Of a stretch of 64,000 nt of DNA, positions 8,901 through 16,230 are shown piece by piece. Below the pieces are notes generated by a model. That model made no database searches. It worked only from the letters and a program-made list of their open reading frames with translations, and was not told the origin of the DNA. The DNA comes from CADCTB01 sp963768975. GTDB taxonomy: Bacteria > Actinomycetota > Acidimicrobiia > Acidimicrobiales > AC-14. Within the stretch, counting starts at the first letter, position 1; the number at the start of each line of letters is the position of its first letter. The position numbers were made by a program, and so were the translations under genes. Location: the NCBI GenBank assembly GCA_963768975.1, contig CAVYKB010000009.1, positions 124,001-188,000 on the forward strand, read 5' to 3'.

Positions 8901-8933
8901 ATGGACAGCCCTCGGGTCGCATTCCGGCGCTGA
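8901..8933 (+). CDS. Ten-codon leader ORF coupled to nuoE
   Basis: ATG at 8901 opens a 10-codon frame (MDSPRVAFRR) whose TGA (8931-8933) shares its last base with the nuoE ATG (TGATG). With the TAGGGT hexamer 8 bases upstream, this ATG would be at or very near the 5' end of the mRNA. It looks like a leaderless mini-ORF that loads ribosomes and hands them to nuoE. Presence of the frame is seen; the role is inferred. Confidence 0.5.
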   Translation: MDSPRVAFRR

Positions 8934-9538
8934 TGGCGCGGCTGACGGCTGAAAACCTCCAGCGGGCGCGCCAATTGATCGCCCTGTACCCGCAGGCGCG
9001 CTCTGCACTCATCCCGATCCTGCACATCGCCCAAGAGCAGGACGGCTGGCTCACACCGGACGGCATCGCCCATGTGGCCGAGCTGCTCGATCTGGAGCCG
9101 GCCGAAGTCTACGGCACGGCCAGCTTCTACGACATGTTCTTCACCCAGCCCGTCGGCCGGCACCTGGTCTCGGTGTGTACGAACCTGGCCTGCCTGCTGA
9201 ACGGCGCCGGCGAGCTGCTCGAGCACGCCGAGGCCCGCCTGGGCATCGCCGCAGGCGGCACCACCGCCGACGGACAGTTCACCCTCGAAGAGGTCGAGTG
9301 CATCGCCTTCTGCGGCGCCGCCCCGTGCCTGGCCGTCAACTGGCGATTCTTCGGCAACATCGGAAACGAGGACTTCGACCGTCTGGTGGAGGATCTCGCT
9401 GCCGGCCGGCTGGCCGACGACGTCCCTCCCCACGGCACGCTGAACCGGGTTCGCCGTCAGGTGGCTCTCATGGCCGGCCCCCCCGGCGGCCCGGGCGACG
9501 ACCCCGACGCCAAGCCGCCCCAGGCGACTGCACGGTGA
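8933..9538 (+). CDS. nuoE: NADH-quinone oxidoreductase subunit E
   Basis: A 201-residue 24-kDa-type subunit of the NADH dehydrogenase module, ligating the [2Fe-2S] cluster N1a. Both cysteine pairs are present: C-x4-C (SVCTNLACLL) and C-x3-C (ECIAFCGAAPC). The helical N-terminus (ILHIAQEQDGWLT) is typical. A Pro/Gly-rich tail follows the domain. It is the only nuoE in the window. The start ATG overlaps the stop of the 10-codon leader ORF; no good Shine-Dalgarno is seen, which agrees with translational coupling. Confidence 0.96.
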   Translation: MARLTAENLQRARQLIALYPQARSALIPILHIAQEQDGWLTPDGIAHVAELLDLEPAEVYGTASFYDMFFTQPVGRHLVSVCTNLACLLNGAGELLEHAEARLGIAAGGTTADGQFTLEEVECIAFCGAAPCLAVNWRFFGNIGNEDFDRLVEDLAAGRLADDVPPHGTLNRVRRQVALMAGPPGGPGDDPDAKPPQATAR

Positions 9539-9557
9539 CCGGCCCGGGAGGCCGGTC
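9537..9557 (+). repeat. Hairpin over the nuoE stop
   Basis: An 8-bp stem (9537-9544 with 9550-9557, 5-base loop) begins inside the nuoE stop codon. No T-run follows. It may slow or attenuate transcription before nuoF, or mark an mRNA processing point. Confidence 0.45.
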
Positions 9558-9565
9558 GGCCAACA

Positions 9566-9631
9566 ATGGCAAAGTGCTCGCCGATGTCGCTCGACCGAGA
9601 GCGTGGCGTACTCATGATCACCGGGCGGTAG
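9566..9631 (+). CDS. Possible 21-codon leader ORF before nuoF
   Basis: ATG at 9566 opens a 21-codon frame (MAKCSPMSLDRERGVLMITGR) ending at TAG 9629-9631. The stop lies in the loop of the inverted repeat that covers the nuoF start, 4 bases before the nuoF GTG. A ribosome finishing here would melt the hairpin and could restart on nuoF. The frame is seen; whether it is translated is not known. Confidence 0.35.
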   Translation: MAKCSPMSLDRERGVLMITGR

Positions 9632-9642
9632 CCCGGTGATCA
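9615..9642 (+). promoter_or_regulatory. Perfect inverted repeat covering the nuoF start codon
   Basis: Twelve-base arms, TGATCACCGGGC (9615-9626) and its complement (9631-9642), are separated by GGTA. The nuoF GTG (9636-9638) lies in the right arm. As RNA the hairpin would hide the start codon; as DNA it could be an operator for a dimeric repressor. Confidence 0.6.
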
Positions 9643-10940
9643 CCGACGCGGCACCCATCGTCTCGGCCCGCATTGGCAAGCCCCAGTCGTGGACGCTTCG
9701 GTCCTACCTCGACAACGGCGGCTACGACGGCCTGCGCAAGGCGCTCACCATGGACCCCGCCGAGGTCCAGCAGGAGGTCCTGACTGCCAACCTGCTCGGG
9801 CGGGGCGGCGCCGGCTTCGAGGCCGGCAAGAAGTGGGGGATGCTCCGCCAGGCCGAGCCGAAGTACCTCGTCATCAACGGCGACGAGAGCGAGCCCTGCA
9901 CCTTCAAAGACCACATGCTCATGGAGGAGGATCCGCACCAGATCATCGAAGGCACGCTGATCTGCGCCTATGCGATCCAGGCGACCCAGGCCTTCATCTT
10001 CGTGCGGGGTGAGTTCGCCCTCGGCCTCGAGCGCATGTCCGCCGCCCTCAACGAGGCGTACTCCTTCGGTGCCATCGGCCGCAACATCCTCGGCTCCGGC
10101 TTCTCCATCGACCTGGTCATCCACCCCGGAGCCGGCGCCTACATCTGCGGCGAGGAGACGGCGCTCATCGAGAGCCTCGAGGGAAAGCGGGGCTACCCGC
10201 GGGACAAGCCGCCGTGGTTCCCGGCCGTCATGGGGCTGTACAAGGCGCCCACCATCGTCAACAACGTCGAGACGATGTCGAACCTGCCGTGGATCGTGCT
10301 CAACGGCGGGGCCGCTTTCGCGGCGCTGGGCATTGGCCGCTCCACCGGTACCCGCCTGTTCTCGTTGTCCGGCCACGTCAACCGGCCTGCCAACTACGAG
10401 ATCGAGATGGCCAAGTCCACCTTCCACGACCTCATCTACGACCCGAAGCTCGGCGGCGGCGTCCGCAACGGCAACCAGCTCAAGGCGTTCGTGCCCGGCG
10501 GCGTCTCAGCGCCGTGGTTCGGGCCCGATCAGGTCGAGATGGCGCTGGACCAGGATGCGGTCGGCAAGGCCGGCTCCATGCTCGGCTCCGGCTCGGTGGT
10601 GGTCATGGACGAGACGACTTGCATGGTGCGGGCCGCCTGGCGCATCACCCGGTTCTTCCACCGCGAGTCCTGCGGGCAGTGCACGCCCTGCCGCGAGGGC
10701 GGGGGCTGGGTCGACAAGATCCTGCGCCGCATCGAGTTGGGCCAGGGACGGGAAGCCGACCTCGAGCTCCTCCTCGACGTGTGCGACAACATCGCCCCCG
10801 GCCTCGGCTGGCCGCCGCAGAAAACCACCATCTGCGTGCTGGGCCCCTCCATCCCCTCCTCCATCGTCTCCAGCATCAAGATGTTCCGCGACGAGTACCT
10901 CGTCCACATCAAAGACGGTAGGTGCCCTTTTGCCGGGTGA
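9636..10940 (+). CDS. nuoF: NADH-quinone oxidoreductase subunit F
   Basis: A 434-residue subunit that binds NADH, FMN and the N3 [4Fe-4S] cluster. The NADH/FMN glycine-rich loop GRGGAGFEAGKKW, the FMN segment NGDESEPCTFKDH, GAGAYICGEETALIESLEG, and the N3 ligands ESCGQCTPCREG with a later Cys (TTICVLG) are all present. An in-frame TGA at 9615 means GTG 9636 is the first usable start; it lies inside a 12-bp inverted repeat. It is the only nuoF in the window. The end overlaps nuoG by 11 bases. Confidence 0.97.
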   Translation: MITDAAPIVSARIGKPQSWTLRSYLDNGGYDGLRKALTMDPAEVQQEVLTANLLGRGGAGFEAGKKWGMLRQAEPKYLVINGDESEPCTFKDHMLMEEDPHQIIEGTLICAYAIQATQAFIFVRGEFALGLERMSAALNEAYSFGAIGRNILGSGFSIDLVIHPGAGAYICGEETALIESLEGKRGYPRDKPPWFPAVMGLYKAPTIVNNVETMSNLPWIVLNGGAAFAALGIGRSTGTRLFSLSGHVNRPANYEIEMAKSTFHDLIYDPKLGGGVRNGNQLKAFVPGGVSAPWFGPDQVEMALDQDAVGKAGSMLGSGSVVVMDETTCMVRAAWRITRFFHRESCGQCTPCREGGGWVDKILRRIELGQGREADLELLLDVCDNIAPGLGWPPQKTTICVLGPSIPSSIVSSIKMFRDEYLVHIKDGRCPFAG

Positions 10941-13599
10941 GCCCATCAAGGTTACCGTCGACGGGAAGGTCATCGAGGCCAAGCAGGGCGAGATGATCAT
11001 CGCCGCCGCCGAGCGCGGGGGTACCTACATCCCCCGGTTCTGCTGGCACCCCCGGATGCGCCCGGTGGGCATGTGCCGCATGTGCCTGGTCGAGGTCAAG
11101 GGGCCTCGGGGCTTCGCATTGATGCCGGCGTGCTACGTGCCGGTGGCTGACGGCCAGGAGGTCGTCACCGACTCGCCCAAGGTCAAAAAGGCCCAGGACG
11201 GCGTCCTCGAGTTCCTCCTCATCAACCACCCCCTCGACTGCCCGGTCTGCGACCGCGGCGGCGAGTGCCCGCTCCAGGACCAGACGTTCGCCTTCGGTCC
11301 CGGTGAGAGCCGCTTCGTCGAAGAGAAGCGCCACTGGGCCAAGCCCATCCCGATCAACCCCCTCGTCGCCCTGGACCGGGAGCGGTGCATCCAGTGCTCG
11401 CGCTGCACCCGCTTCGCCGACGAGGTGGCTGGCGACGCCATGATCGACTTCATCGGCCGGGGCGACTCGACCGAGGTCAACATCTTCGCCGACAAGCCGT
11501 TCACCTCGAACTTCAGCGGCAACGTCGTCCAGATCTGCCCGGTGGGTGCCCTCACCGCCACCCCCTACCGGTTCAAGGCCCGCCCCTGGGACCTCGATGT
11601 CGTCGAGTCGACCTGCACGGCGTGCGCGGTGGGCTGCCGCATGGCCCTCCAGTCGTCGTCGAACCGGCTCATCCGCCACCTCGGCGTCGACAGTGACCCC
11701 GTCAACCACGGCTGGCTGTGCGACAAGGGCCGCTTCGCCTACGAGCAGACCGACAACCCGGCCCGCCTGCGCACGCCGCTGGTCCGCAGAAACGGGCTCC
11801 TTGTCGAGGCCAGCTGGAACGAAGCCATGGTCGCCGTCGCCGAAGGCCTCCACCGGGCGGGCAACGCCATCGCCGTGCTGGGCGGGGCCCGGCTGGCCAA
11901 CGAGGACGCGTACGCCTGGGCCAAGCTGGCCAAGGGCGTGCTGCGCACCGACAATGTCGACTGCCAGATGGGCGACGGCCTGCCGGCCGAGATGGTGCTG
12001 GGCCTGCCCCGGGCGACGATTGACGAAGCCTGCGCGGCGACTGCGGTGGTCCTCCTGGCGCCGGACCTCAAGGAGGAGCTGCCCGTTTTCTACCTCCGCC
12101 TCCGCGAGGCGGCAGTCGACGGGAACCTCAAGCTCATCGAGATGACGCCGCATGGCACCGGCCTCAGCAAGCACGCCGACGTCCGCCTCCAGTACCGGCC
12201 CGGCGAGGCGCCGGCCCTGGCCCGGGCGCTCGCCGGCGAGCGGGTGCCCGAGGAGGGCGCCGCCGGCGTGTCCGCCGCCGCCATCGGTGCCGCGGCCGAG
12301 GTGCTGGGCGCGGCCGAGTCGGTGGTCGTCATCGTGGGCCGGGCGTCGCTGTCGGAGTCGGCGGCGAGCATCGCCGATGCCGCCGGCGTGCTGGCCGCCG
12401 CCATACCCGAAGCCACATTCCTCCCCGCCCTGCGCCGGGGCAACGTCCACGGTGCACTCGACATGGGAATGGCCCCCGGCATCCTGCCGGGGCGGGTATC
12501 GCTCGACGACGGCCGGGCGTGGTTCACCGACGCGTGGGGCCAGGTGCCGGCGGCTCGGGGCCTCGATGCCGCCGGCATCCTCGCCGCCGCCGCTGATGGC
12601 AAGGTGGAGGCCCTGGTGCTGGTAGGGGCCGACCCGATCTCTGACTTCCCCGACCGGGCGCTGGCCGCCAAGGCCATCGAGAACGCCCGCTTCACCGTGG
12701 TGGTCGACCTGTTCGGCGACAACCCTTGCCACGCCGACGCCGACGTCGTCCTGCCCGCCGCCGGCTACGGCGAGCGCCCCGGGACCACCACCAACATGGA
12801 GGGCAGGGTCACCCGGCTCGGCCAGAAGGTGACCGCGCCGGGCACCGCCCGCCCCGACTGGATGATCGCCGCCGATCTGGCCCACCGCCTCGGCGCCGAT
12901 CTCGGCTTCCAGACCCTCGACGACATCGCCGGCGAGATCGAGCGGGTCGCCCCCTCCCACGCCGGCCTCACGCCCCAGCTGCTGTCCCGGCCGGGTTACC
13001 GCGACGGCATCGTCGTGCCCCTCACTGACGAAGCCCCGGCGGAGGGAGACCGGCCGACGGAGGGCATCGAGGTGGCGGCCAGCAAGGCCCACATGGGCAA
13101 CATCGTGCTCGAGAACGACCCCGATGCCGACGCCCCGCTCGACCCCGCGGGCCGGGCCGGGCACGGCTCGGGCGCGCCGCCCGCCCTGGACCGCCCGCCA
13201 CTGATTCGCCACCGCCCGGGTGCGCCGGCCCGCCAAGCGCCGCCGGTCGACGCCTACGCCCTCCGGCTCGTCGCCGTCCGCACCCTGTACGACGCCGGCG
13301 CCCTGGTCACCCGCTCGCCCTCGCTGGCCGCCCTCGCCCAAGGTCCGTGCCTGCGGGCCAACCCCGCCGACCTCGGGCGCATGGGGGTCAGGACCGGCGA
13401 CAGGGTGCGGGTCTCCTCGTCGCGCAAGTCGCTGCTCCTCGACGTGGCCGCCGACGCCCACGTGCTGCGTGGCTCGGCGGTGCTGGTGTTCAACGCCGCC
13501 GGCGACGGTGCGGCCGACCTCATCGACTCCACCCAGACCGTCACCGACCTGCGCGTGGAGACGGTCGGCACGAGCGGCCGGGAGCGGGGGACGGAGTAG
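10930..13599 (+). CDS. nuoG: NADH-quinone oxidoreductase subunit G
   Basis: An 889-residue, 75-kDa-type electron-wire subunit. In order it has the N1b [2Fe-2S] ligands (FCWHPRMRPVGMCRMC and PAC), the N5 motif HPLDCPVCDRGGEC, the N4 ligands CIQCSRC with a distal CP, and an extra CxxCxxxC-x27-C set (CTACAVGC to the Cys of WLCDKG). The last has exactly the spacing of cluster N7, which only some bacteria keep. A molybdopterin-type domain follows. The start TTG at 10930 overlaps nuoF and has AGGTG just upstream. It is the only nuoG present. Confidence 0.95.
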   Translation: MPGEPIKVTVDGKVIEAKQGEMIIAAAERGGTYIPRFCWHPRMRPVGMCRMCLVEVKGPRGFALMPACYVPVADGQEVVTDSPKVKKAQDGVLEFLLINHPLDCPVCDRGGECPLQDQTFAFGPGESRFVEEKRHWAKPIPINPLVALDRERCIQCSRCTRFADEVAGDAMIDFIGRGDSTEVNIFADKPFTSNFSGNVVQICPVGALTATPYRFKARPWDLDVVESTCTACAVGCRMALQSSSNRLIRHLGVDSDPVNHGWLCDKGRFAYEQTDNPARLRTPLVRRNGLLVEASWNEAMVAVAEGLHRAGNAIAVLGGARLANEDAYAWAKLAKGVLRTDNVDCQMGDGLPAEMVLGLPRATIDEACAATAVVLLAPDLKEELPVFYLRLREAAVDGNLKLIEMTPHGTGLSKHADVRLQYRPGEAPALARALAGERVPEEGAAGVSAAAIGAAAEVLGAAESVVVIVGRASLSESAASIADAAGVLAAAIPEATFLPALRRGNVHGALDMGMAPGILPGRVSLDDGRAWFTDAWGQVPAARGLDAAGILAAAADGKVEALVLVGADPISDFPDRALAAKAIENARFTVVVDLFGDNPCHADADVVLPAAGYGERPGTTTNMEGRVTRLGQKVTAPGTARPDWMIAADLAHRLGADLGFQTLDDIAGEIERVAPSHAGLTPQLLSRPGYRDGIVVPLTDEAPAEGDRPTEGIEVAASKAHMGNIVLENDPDADAPLDPAGRAGHGSGAPPALDRPPLIRHRPGAPARQAPPVDAYALRLVAVRTLYDAGALVTRSPSLAALAQGPCLRANPADLGRMGVRTGDRVRVSSSRKSLLLDVAADAHVLRGSAVLVFNAAGDGAADLIDSTQTVTDLRVETVGTSGRERGTE

Positions 13600-13601
13600 C
13601 G

Positions 13602-14750
13602 ATGGGAGACCCGCTCTTCGACGAGGGCATCAACGCCGCGGTCCTACTGATCGTGGCCGGCAAGGTTCTCGTGGTCTTCGCCTTCCTGATGGTGGCCGTG
13701 TTGTTCATGGTCTGGTTCGAGCGCAAGCTGATCTCCGACATGCAAAGCCGGATCGGCCCGAACCGGGCTGGTCCGTGGGGCATCGGTCAGACGCTCGCCG
13801 ACGGCATCAAACTGTTCTTCAAGGAGGCGCTGCTTCCCGACCGCGCCGACCGGCGGGTGTTCCGCCTGGCGCCGTTCCTGTCGATCGTGCCGGCGTTCCT
13901 GACCTTCGCGGTCGTGCCCTTCGGCGACACGATCTCCATCGCCGGCCACCGGACCCATCTCCAGCTGGCTGACCCACCCGTGGGCGTGCTGTTCCTGCTG
14001 GCCATGTCGGGCGTCTCGGTCTATGGGATCCTGCTTGCCGGCTGGGCCTCGGGGTCGAAGTACCCGCTGCTCGGGTCGGTTCGGGCCTCCGCCCAGATGG
14101 TGTCCTATGAAGCGGCGATGAGCCTGTCCATCGCTGCGGTGGTGCTGGCCGCTGGGTCGTTGTCGACCCGCGCCATCGTCATCGGCCAGGAGGGGTTCCG
14201 CTGGAACCTCTGGGTCTTGGGCGTGGTTCCCTTCGTCGTCTTCCTCATCGCCGCCACCGCCGAGCTGAACCGCCCCCCGTTCGATCTCGTCGAGGCGGAG
14301 CAGGAACTCGTCGGCGGGTTCCACACCGAGTACTCCTCGATCAGCTTCGCCCTGTTCTTCCTGGCCGAGTTCATGAACGTCGTGACCATGTCGGCGATCG
14401 CGGTCACGCTTTTCCTCGGCGGCCCGAGCGGTCCCGAGATCGGGTTCCTGCCCGGCCTCTGGCCGGTGGTCTGGTTCCTCGCCAAGCTGATGATCTTCCT
14501 GTTCGCCTACGTCTGGCTGCGGGCGACGCTCCCCCGTTTCCGCTATGACCAGCTCATGGACCTGGGTTGGAAGAAGCTGATCCCGCTGTCGCTGTACTGG
14601 CTCCTGCTCATCGCCGCCCTGCGGATCGGGCGCGACCAGGGCTGGAGCGCCTTCGTCGTCCTCGGCGCCGGCATCGCCGTCGGCGGCCTCGGGTGGGCCG
14701 CCCTCGGTGCGGCCCTCCGCCACGGCGCCACCGTAAAGGCGGCGACCTGA
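13602..14750 (+). CDS. nuoH: NADH-quinone oxidoreductase subunit H (cluster 1)
   Basis: A 382-residue membrane subunit that forms the entrance of the quinone channel with NuoB and NuoD. About eight to nine helices are predicted. Canonical motifs are intact: ERK at residues 40-42, RIGPNRAG at 50-57, and the acidic loop AELNRPPFDLVEAEQELVGG. The start ATG is two bases after the nuoG stop. It ends TGATG, sharing a base with nuoI1. Compare with NuoH2, which lacks several of these residues. Confidence 0.97.
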   Translation: MGDPLFDEGINAAVLLIVAGKVLVVFAFLMVAVLFMVWFERKLISDMQSRIGPNRAGPWGIGQTLADGIKLFFKEALLPDRADRRVFRLAPFLSIVPAFLTFAVVPFGDTISIAGHRTHLQLADPPVGVLFLLAMSGVSVYGILLAGWASGSKYPLLGSVRASAQMVSYEAAMSLSIAAVVLAAGSLSTRAIVIGQEGFRWNLWVLGVVPFVVFLIAATAELNRPPFDLVEAEQELVGGFHTEYSSISFALFFLAEFMNVVTMSAIAVTLFLGGPSGPEIGFLPGLWPVVWFLAKLMIFLFAYVWLRATLPRFRYDQLMDLGWKKLIPLSLYWLLLIAALRIGRDQGWSAFVVLGAGIAVGGLGWAALGAALRHGATVKAAT

Positions 14751-15382
14751 TGGGCTATTGGGAAGGCTTCCTCGTCACCTTCAAGCACCTCTGGGGCGAG
14801 CGCGTCACCAACGTCTATCCCGACGAGAAGCGCCCCAAGCCCGACCGCTTCCACGGCCGCCACGTCCTCAATCGCTATGAGGACGGCATGGAGAAGTGCA
14901 TCGGCTGCGAGCTGTGCGCCGGCGTGTGCCCGGCGCGCTGCATCTATGTCCGGGGGGCGGACAATCCGCCCGACGAGCCCGTCTCACCCGGCGAGCGGTA
15001 CGGCTTCGTCTACGAGATCAACTACCTGCGCTGCATCCACTGCGACTTGTGCGTCGAGGCCTGCCCGACCGAGGCCATCACCGAGTCCAAGCTCTTCGAG
15101 TTCTCCTTCACCGACCGCCAGGACGCCATCTACACCAAGGCGGAGCTGGTGGTCGACGACGACGGGCACCCGCAGAAGCTGCCGTGGGAGGACTGGCGCG
15201 AGGGCGACGCCGACCGCACCTCGGCGTGGGTGCGGGCCACCGCACCCAACGGGTCGGCTGCCTTCGAGGGCAAGGTCGGCTGGTCCGGCGAGCTTGGCTA
15301 CGGCGTGCGGGCGCCGGAGAAGGGCCAGACTGCGGAGACCGACCGGGCGTCCGCCGCACCGAAGAAGAAGGCGAAGGGCTAG
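14750..15382 (+). CDS. nuoI: NADH-quinone oxidoreductase subunit I (cluster 1)
   Basis: A 210-residue 8-Fe ferredoxin-like subunit carrying clusters N6a and N6b. Both CxxCxxCxxxCP sets are complete (CIGCELCAGVCP and CIHCDLCVEACP). The long C-terminal extension, rich in Ala and Lys (ending APKKKAKG), and the length resemble mycobacterial NuoI. The start ATG shares a base with the nuoH1 stop. The stop TAG shares its G with the GTG of nuoJ1. Confidence 0.97.
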   Translation: MGYWEGFLVTFKHLWGERVTNVYPDEKRPKPDRFHGRHVLNRYEDGMEKCIGCELCAGVCPARCIYVRGADNPPDEPVSPGERYGFVYEINYLRCIHCDLCVEACPTEAITESKLFEFSFTDRQDAIYTKAELVVDDDGHPQKLPWEDWREGDADRTSAWVRATAPNGSAAFEGKVGWSGELGYGVRAPEKGQTAETDRASAAPKKKAKG

Positions 15383-15921
15383 TGGACTGGGTCGTCTTCG
15401 TGGTGGCCGCCGCCGCCGTACTGGCCGGCGCCCTGGGCGTGATCCTGGCCACTCATCCCGTGCACTCGGCGCTCATGCTCGTGCTGACGCTGTTCGGGGT
15501 GGCCGTGCTGTTCGTCGCCCAGGAGGCCCACTTCCTCGCCGCGGTGCAGGTCATCGTCTACGCCGGCGCCATCGTCGTGCTCTTCCTCTTCGTCATCATG
15601 CTCCTCGGCGTCGACCGCACCGAGAATGTGCGGTCCGAGCGCATCTCTGGGCAGCGGCCGGTCGCCTACCTGGCCGGCATCGGGATCATCGCCGCCATCT
15701 TCCTGCTGGCCCGCACCGCGTGGGTCTCCGGTGCGGAATCGGTGGCCGGCGCCGCCGACGGTCCGGGGTCCAACGTCGAGAAGGTGGCCCGGTCCCTCTT
15801 CACCCGCTACCTGCTCGCTTTCGAGATGACTTCGGTCCTGCTGGTCATCGCCGTCGTCGGCGCCGTCGTGCTGGCTCGCCACTCCCCAACGGGTGGCGTC
15901 CGGGGATCGGGCGACTCATGA
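15382..15921 (+). CDS. nuoJ: NADH-quinone oxidoreductase subunit J (cluster 1)
   Basis: A 179-residue membrane subunit with five predicted helices. The conserved region QVIVYAGAIVVLFLFVIMLLG, which holds the pi-bulge helix of the family, is near residues 56-76. The start GTG overlaps the nuoI1 stop (TAGTG). The C-terminus is short compared with mycobacterial NuoJ. The stop overlaps the nuoK1 start (ATGA). Confidence 0.95.
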   Translation: MDWVVFVVAAAAVLAGALGVILATHPVHSALMLVLTLFGVAVLFVAQEAHFLAAVQVIVYAGAIVVLFLFVIMLLGVDRTENVRSERISGQRPVAYLAGIGIIAAIFLLARTAWVSGAESVAGAADGPGSNVEKVARSLFTRYLLAFEMTSVLLVIAVVGAVVLARHSPTGGVRGSGDS

Positions 15922-16223
15922 GCGTCCCCGGAGCCTGGTATCTCGGCCTGGCGGCCATGCTGTTCACCATCGGCGGCGTGGGCCTGCTCATCCGCCGCAA
16001 CGTGCTGATCATGTTCATGTGCGTCGAGCTCATGCTCAACGCGGTGAACCTCACGTTCGTCACCTTCGCCAGGATGCTCAACGATGTCGGCGGCCAGGTC
16101 GTCGTCTTCTTCGTGCTGGTGGTGGCGGCGGCCGAGGTCGTGGTCGGCCTGGCCATCATCGTTTCCATCTTCCGACGACGCACCGACGCCACCGCCGACG
16201 ACATTTCTCTTCTAAGAGGTTAG
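15918..16223 (+). CDS. nuoK: NADH-quinone oxidoreductase subunit K (cluster 1)
   Basis: A 101-residue, three-helix antiporter-like subunit (MrpC type). It has the two conserved membrane glutamates, in the CVELMLNAVNL helix and in the AAAEVVVGLAI helix. The start ATG overlaps the nuoJ1 stop. Confidence 0.96.
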   Translation: MSVPGAWYLGLAAMLFTIGGVGLLIRRNVLIMFMCVELMLNAVNLTFVTFARMLNDVGGQVVVFFVLVVAAAEVVVGLAIIVSIFRRRTDATADDISLLRG

Positions 16224-16230
16224 GGCCGAC

